Assembly: GCA_028711675.1 (NCBI GenBank)
Contig: JAQTRT010000097.1
Coordinates: forward strand, 1-9,801
Direction: 5' to 3'
Source of the DNA: a bacterium
GTDB taxonomy: Bacteria; Spirochaetota; JAHITG01
DNA length: 9,801 nt
The notes below the pieces were generated by a model, which searched no databases, was not told where the DNA came from, and worked only from the letters and a program-made list of their open reading frames with translations. Below are positions 5,560 through 9,801 of the stretch, piece after piece. Each line of letters opens with the position of its first letter. The first letter of the stretch is position 1. A program made the translations under genes and the position numbers.

Positions 5560-6618
5560 ATGATAAAAAATAATTTTTTTAAATCCATCCTGCGCCTGTT
5601 CCCTGAAACCATAGACCAGTTGAGGAAGAACAGCTTTTTACTTGAAAAAAAATATGCAATCCTGAAAAAAAAGGAGGAACAGAATAAAAATCTGTATAAA
5701 CAGCTCAGGTCGCTCAATATCCGGTTAAAAAAGGAACTGAAAGAAAAGGAGGATGAGCTTCGGGCCTTATATCAGCAGATCACGCTGACCGAGGGGAAAA
5801 AGCAGACGGATGAGATCCAGAAACTGGAGAAAAAAATCGCAGGCGGATTTGCCCATAAGATCAAGAACCTGTATCAGCCGCTTATTCTTTATTATGATTT
5901 TATCATACGGAACGATTACCTGTCGAAGAACAGGGATATTCTTGCTGATATCTGCCGCGTATCGCAGGACTGGGCTTTACCGGACGAAGAAAAATTACAG
6001 ATATCAACCCTCCGGAATAGGATAAATACCCGGCAGGAAAAGATAAGGTCCATATTCGATATTTCACGGAATGCCATCCAGAAAAATCTGACATTGATTA
6101 ATGATTTTCTAAATTATTCGGAATTCAAGAGTCCCGGGTCTCTGGTCAGGATTGATCTGAATAAGGTCATGGACAGGGTCATGGAAGCCAACCAGGAACT
6201 GCTTTCCCGCAGCCGGGTCCGCTGCAGGAAAGATTATGCGGCAGAGGCTGTCGTGGCAGGCACCGAGGAGCATTTTTTCATTGTTTTTCAGAATATGGTC
6301 CTGAATTCCATTAATGCGCTGGAGAAAAAGGAGCCTGTTCAGGAAGACAGGGAGATCCGGATCAGGTCTTATCCGGCCGCGGACAGGGAAAAAGCCTGGG
6401 CTGTGGAAATCGGGGATAACGGGCCCGGTATTCCGGAAAATAACATGAACAGGATCTTCACTCCCTTTTTTACCACACGAAAACAGAATGGAACGGGATT
6501 GGGTCTGGCCTTGTGCCGCAAGATCATTGAAATGTATAACGGAACGATATCCGTAAAAAGTGAATGGGGGAAAGGAACGGTCTTTACCATTATCTTACCG
6601 GAGGAGAGAAGGGAATGA
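5560..6618 (+). CDS. Soluble coiled-coil sensor histidine kinase
   Basis: Cytoplasmic histidine kinase of 352 residues without membrane helices or a recognisable sensor domain. Residues about 20-95 form a highly charged coiled coil. The H-box is GGFAHKIKNLYQPL, with the probable phosphorylated H99. The dimerisation hairpin ends near LNDFLNYSEFKS (about 179-191), some 88 residues after H99, so an extra segment of roughly 40 residues (about 115-160) appears to be inserted. The HATPase domain is complete: N-box N245/N249, G1 DNGPG (286-290), F-box IFTPFFTTR (299-307) and G2 GTGLGL (311-316). It ends in an ATGA overlap with the next kinase. The start lacks a strong ribosome binding site and follows the Cys protein by 16 bp. 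Likely partners are the receivers encoded at 3783 and 6615. Confidence 0.88.
   Translation: MIKNNFFKSILRLFPETIDQLRKNSFLLEKKYAILKKKEEQNKNLYKQLRSLNIRLKKELKEKEDELRALYQQITLTEGKKQTDEIQKLEKKIAGGFAHKIKNLYQPLILYYDFIIRNDYLSKNRDILADICRVSQDWALPDEEKLQISTLRNRINTRQEKIRSIFDISRNAIQKNLTLINDFLNYSEFKSPGSLVRIDLNKVMDRVMEANQELLSRSRVRCRKDYAAEAVVAGTEEHFFIVFQNMVLNSINALEKKEPVQEDREIRIRSYPAADREKAWAVEIGDNGPGIPENNMNRIFTPFFTTRKQNGTGLGLALCRKIIEMYNGTISVKSEWGKGTVFTIILPEERRE
6600..6614 (+). promoter_or_regulatory. Purine-rich ribosome binding site deciding the hybrid-kinase start
   Basis: A 15-nt GGAGGAGAGAAGGGA run ends right at the ATG at 6615 and lies inside the end of the upstream kinase gene. It supports starting at 6615 with coupled translation instead of at the earlier in-frame ATG at 6564. 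Confidence 0.75.
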
Positions 6619-8270
6619 AGAATAGAAACGACCGCATATCAGGGACAGGGGAGAACGATCCGTCCGGGACCGGGAAGGCCGGCCTGTCCGGCGCAGCCAT
6701 GCCTGAGCATGAGACGGTCCTGCTGGTCGATGATGACGAGAATATCATACGGTCCCTTGAGTTCATCTTTAAAGATAAATATAATATCATCTCCTGTCTG
6801 ACGGGATCGGAAGCCCTGGAAAAATTCAGCCAGAACAAGGATAAAATATCGGCCGTTTTATTGGATATTAAAATGGACGACAAGGATGGTATTGAGATTT
6901 TTCAGGAGATTAAAAAGATCGAGCCTTCCATACCCATCATATTCAATACAGCTTATCCGGGGGAGTATAAACCTCTGGACCTGATCCAGACGCTTCACCC
7001 GTTCGGATATATCGTGAAAGGCTCTGATCCCGCTATCCTGTATGATAACCTGGCCAGTGCCGTGGAATATCGTCAGCTGATCAATGAAAAAGACCTTCTC
7101 AATGTCCGGCTGCGGAAAATAAATACGGACCTGAAGTTCCTGTATGAAGCATCGCAGAAGCTGACTTCCATACTGGAAAAAAACAAGCTTCATGATGAGA
7201 TAAACAAGCAATTCACGGGGCTGGGCCATTCCCAGTATATTTTGTATTATTTTTATAACAACAATCAGTGGGAATTGATCAATCCCGGTTTCTGCAAGGA
7301 CCAGTCTGTAAGGCAGGAACTTATCCGGCTTTCCCTGGACCTCATCCAGCAGATCGAAAAGAAGCAAAAAGCCGTTATCATCAAGGACGTGTACGGAGAC
7401 GCGTCCGGTCCGGAAACGATCCCGGTACGAAGCATTATGGCCCTGCCAATCTTTCTTCAGGACATTTTGAGCGGTATCATCATCATCATGAACAGGGAGA
7501 TCGAGAGTTTTTCTAATGAAAGCGAGTATTATCTTCTGGAAACCCTGGCTTATCAGATCGCTGTTTCCCTGAACAACCTGGTCCTGATCGAGGATAAACT
7601 GAAGAACAAGGAACTGTCCGTTCTCGGTAAAATGGCGGCCACTATCGTGCATGATATCAATAATCCTCTTATGGTCATCATGAACGGGCTTGATTCCATC
7701 AGGTCCCGTCCCCATGAAAAGATCAAATCCTGTATTTACGACATGTCGTTCGAGGTGGAGCGGATCTGCACAATGCTCACGGAACTGACGGAATTCATAA
7801 AAAAAGGGACCAGTAACGCCGTGTTCTCCAGGCAGAAGATCGACGACCTGATCAGGCTGTACTGTACAAAAATCAAAAAACTGTTCCTGAACAATATGAT
7901 CAGCATCAAACTGGACCTGAATTTCCGCGCTTCCATCCTCCTGGACAGGGATAAATTTCTGCGTGTTCTTCAGAATCTTTTCAGCAATGCCAGGGATGCT
8001 ATTGAAGAGAATGGAAAGATCTCGGTCTCAACCCAGAAAAAAGGGCGTTTTGCCGAAATAAGGATAAGTGATACAGGAAAAGGGATGAGCCGGGAGGTTA
8101 TGAAGAATATCTTCGAGCCTTTTTATTCGGAAAAGAAGCAGAAAGGCCTGGGCCTGGGTATGTATATCGTCAAGCAGATCATTTTACAGCATAAAGGAAG
8201 CGTGAGCGTGGAATCAAACCTGAATAAAGGGACTTCTTTTATCATTAAGCTGCCGTCAACAAGGAAATAA
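6615..8270 (+). CDS. Receiver-GAF-histidine kinase hybrid protein
   Basis: Soluble 551-residue hybrid kinase. An unstructured N-terminus (1-30, Gly/Ser-rich) precedes a receiver (about 33-150): D39/D40, phosphoacceptor D84 in VLLDIKM, T112 and K135. K135 is followed by Gly rather than the common Pro (YIVKGSDP). A connecting helix leads to a GAF-like domain (about 178-325, with ALPIFLQDILSGIIIIMNRE typical of GAF). HisKA has GKMAATIVHDINNPLMVI with H346, and HATPase has N454/N458, DTGKG (486-490), IFEPFYSEK (499-507) and GLGLG (511-515). With the receiver first it can accept phosphate from the preceding kinase and in turn drive its own kinase core. I start it at 6615, where GGAGGAGAGAAGGGA lies directly upstream and the ATG overlaps the previous stop. 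An in-frame ATG 51 bp earlier lies inside the preceding gene. Confidence 0.9.
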   Translation: MKNRNDRISGTGENDPSGTGKAGLSGAAMPEHETVLLVDDDENIIRSLEFIFKDKYNIISCLTGSEALEKFSQNKDKISAVLLDIKMDDKDGIEIFQEIKKIEPSIPIIFNTAYPGEYKPLDLIQTLHPFGYIVKGSDPAILYDNLASAVEYRQLINEKDLLNVRLRKINTDLKFLYEASQKLTSILEKNKLHDEINKQFTGLGHSQYILYYFYNNNQWELINPGFCKDQSVRQELIRLSLDLIQQIEKKQKAVIIKDVYGDASGPETIPVRSIMALPIFLQDILSGIIIIMNREIESFSNESEYYLLETLAYQIAVSLNNLVLIEDKLKNKELSVLGKMAATIVHDINNPLMVIMNGLDSIRSRPHEKIKSCIYDMSFEVERICTMLTELTEFIKKGTSNAVFSRQKIDDLIRLYCTKIKKLFLNNMISIKLDLNFRASILLDRDKFLRVLQNLFSNARDAIEENGKISVSTQKKGRFAEIRISDTGKGMSREVMKNIFEPFYSEKKQKGLGLGMYIVKQIILQHKGSVSVESNLNKGTSFIIKLPSTRK

Positions 8271-8274
8271 AAAA

Positions 8275-9801
8275 GTGCTGGAATACAGGATCGTTAAAAA
8301 AAAAGATGAGCTAAAAGATATCTTTTCCTTCCGCCGGGAAGTGATAAAGCAGTACAAAGGCCGTTATCCCTCCGATCCCCGGGATGATCTTGATACTGAC
8401 CGGAGAACAACCCATTTTATCGCTGCGGGGAACGGGAAGATCCTTGCCAGCGCCAGGATCATTATGAATCTTCCGGAAGGTCCCGGATTTCGTCTGCCTA
8501 TGGAACATTATTTTTCCCTTACACCGGCGATGGGACCGTCTTTACGGTTCTGTGAATTTTCTCGGTTTTTTTTATCCGGGGATGCGGCCGGCAGTACAGC
8601 GCTTGTGAAGCTCCTGCATCTTATCCTTCATGAGGCTTCCAGACAGTCTGCCCGGTATCTGTGCACGATCGCCGATATGGACACGGATGATCTGGAGAGT
8701 GCCAGGATCATTTACGGGCTGGTCCAGGTGAAAAAATTGATCCATCCTGATCTCCAGACCCTGCCTGTGGGTGAACGCGGGGATTCCGGTCCTTCCCTTT
8801 ACCCCTTTTACAGTAAAACGGAGATAAAAAAAATTAAGGAGCATATCAGGCCCGGTGATAAAATACTAAAGGAATGGGAAAGAAAAAGGAGCAGTCTGCC
8901 GGCATCCCTCCTTTTTTTGGCTGGCGCGGGATTTTACGTGACATCAGTTCCGTCTTTTATCCCGGAACATCAGATGTACGGTTTACCCATGATCCTGGAT
9001 GTCGGACAATCCAAGGTCCGTGATCTGCCTGATGAATCCCGTTTACGGACAGGGATGACGGTACCCCTTCAAGAGATCAGCTGCAAGACTCCCAATGCCA
9101 TCATCCAGTATGTCAGGGCAATGAATAAAGATACAGGTCCCCTGTTCAAAGGTATCCTGTTTTCCGCGGAATACCTGGAAGATGAGAATAACTGGGTTGA
9201 TTGCGCTACCATCAGCAAAATGTTCAGGAATGCCAGGCTGATGCTCAGGGACAAGGAGATCGGGTATAAGATCGGTTTTTCTTCGAGCCAGCTGAGGTCT
9301 GTCGGGATCATCAATACTCTGTACAGATTATTCAGCAATCCTGTTCTGACAGCGAAAATGACCTCAAGTTTTATCCGGCTCTGGAACAGGGTCCAGTCAT
9401 TCAATGTCCGTATCATCAGCCGGAACACCATTGAAGTGATCATCAGCAGGCCGGCCGTCCCGCCGACCAGGGATATATGCGCGTTCCACAGGGGGGTGTG
9501 TGAGGCCATGCCTGCCATGTGGAATTTGAAGACGAAAGTGAAGGAAGTAGAATGCGTCAGGACCGGCGCTCCTCACTGCCGGTTCATCATGGAATGGGAG
9601 GCGGAGAAGTCCCTGATAAAAAAGGCATACTACTATCTCCTTGATCCGCTGGTGGCTCTGTTGAAGGCCAGGTTTGTCCTGAAACAGAAAGGCCAGCTTC
9701 TCAAAAAAAAATATCTGGAGCTCCGGCAGAAGACCATGGAGAACATCAGGCTCAACCGGCTGCTGGACCGGAGGAATATTGAGGTGCAGGCCACCATTAA
9801 A
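8275..9801 (+). CDS. Acyltransferase-V4R-like-coiled coil fusion protein (partial, 3' end off window)
   Basis: Open frame of 509 codons from a GTG at 8275 to the window edge. AAGGAA (8261-8266) lies 8 nt upstream, and the gene begins 4 bp after the hybrid kinase. Residues 1-243 are a second acyltransferase related to the 4379 gene. Shared landmarks are R20, D37/D40, TTHFIA (45-50), R61, LPMEHYF (74-80), E94-x-x-R97 and a closing MYGLPMILDV (234-243). The LuxI phenylalanine and first glutamate positions read I24 and P35. Residues about 275-440 resemble the V4R/XylR-N ligand-binding fold, ending in the cysteine signature C402, C409, C427 and GAPHCRF with C435. From about 445 the chain is helical and coiled-coil-like, and then the window stops, so an output domain (kinase, PAS or cyclase) probably follows. 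No frameshift is visible. Catalytic activity of the first domain is uncertain. Confidence 0.8.
   Translation, partial: MLEYRIVKKKDELKDIFSFRREVIKQYKGRYPSDPRDDLDTDRRTTHFIAAGNGKILASARIIMNLPEGPGFRLPMEHYFSLTPAMGPSLRFCEFSRFFLSGDAAGSTALVKLLHLILHEASRQSARYLCTIADMDTDDLESARIIYGLVQVKKLIHPDLQTLPVGERGDSGPSLYPFYSKTEIKKIKEHIRPGDKILKEWERKRSSLPASLLFLAGAGFYVTSVPSFIPEHQMYGLPMILDVGQSKVRDLPDESRLRTGMTVPLQEISCKTPNAIIQYVRAMNKDTGPLFKGILFSAEYLEDENNWVDCATISKMFRNARLMLRDKEIGYKIGFSSSQLRSVGIINTLYRLFSNPVLTAKMTSSFIRLWNRVQSFNVRIISRNTIEVIISRPAVPPTRDICAFHRGVCEAMPAMWNLKTKVKEVECVRTGAPHCRFIMEWEAEKSLIKKAYYYLLDPLVALLKARFVLKQKGQLLKKKYLELRQKTMENIRLNRLLDRRNIEVQATIK

Noticed and set aside
6564..6614. Earlier ATG for the hybrid kinase
   Set aside because: It lies inside the HATPase C-terminus of the upstream gene, and a strong purine-rich site directly precedes the 6615 ATG.
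6858..7715. 285-codon minus-strand open frame
   Set aside because: It lies wholly antisense to the receiver-GAF-kinase gene, which has every expected motif, so it is a shadow frame.
9069..9518. 149-codon minus-strand open frame with hydrophobic stretches
   Set aside because: It is antisense to the open 8275 frame, which carries a coherent domain with a conserved cysteine signature. The hydrophobicity is a by-product of the reverse complement.

Overview
The window looks like a chromosomal segment of a Gram-negative-type bacterium with moderate GC content and AT-rich intergenic DNA. Gene content alone does not fix the lineage. The HTH-receiver fusion, free-standing soluble histidine kinases and an acyl-signal-synthase-like protein would fit an environmental Desulfobacterota, Spirochaetota or uncultured relative, but I cannot tell which. 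No rRNA, tRNA, CRISPR array, insertion sequence or prophage gene was seen.

Left part (1-2965, minus strand): a standard high-affinity phosphate ABC importer operon, pstS-pstC-pstA-pstB. It is read right to left from a plausible sigma70-type promoter at about 2938-2965. PstS captures phosphate, PstC and PstA form the channel, and PstB (only its first 83 codons are in the window) is the ATPase. No phoU, phoR or phoB is visible and no convincing Pho box was found. A perfect 7-bp inverted repeat sits at the predicted pstS transcription start.

Middle (2966-3782): a small unrecognised gene (3094-3468, minus), then a 314-bp divergent intergenic region. It holds a cluster of perfect inverted repeats and a 9-bp direct repeat at 3575-3667, and a separate promoter-like sequence at 3708-3735 reading rightwards.

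Right part (3783-9801, plus strand): a compact, apparently co-transcribed six-gene signalling cluster with junctions of 2, 1, 16, -4 and 4 bp. In order: a MerR/excisionase-type HTH fused to a receiver; an acyltransferase of the LuxI/FeeM/GNAT type that keeps nearly all residues invariant in acyl-homoserine-lactone synthases; a small Cys-containing protein; a soluble coiled-coil histidine kinase; a receiver-GAF-histidine kinase; and a large protein opening with GTG and running off the window. The last protein starts with a second, diverged acyltransferase domain of the same family, followed by a V4R/XylR-N-like ligand-binding domain and a coiled coil.

My reading, which is inference, is that this cluster makes an acyl-type small molecule, senses it or a related ligand, and relays the signal through phosphotransfer to the HTH-receiver protein, which may control the operon itself. 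This self-contained synthase-sensor-regulator arrangement is the most interesting content of the window.
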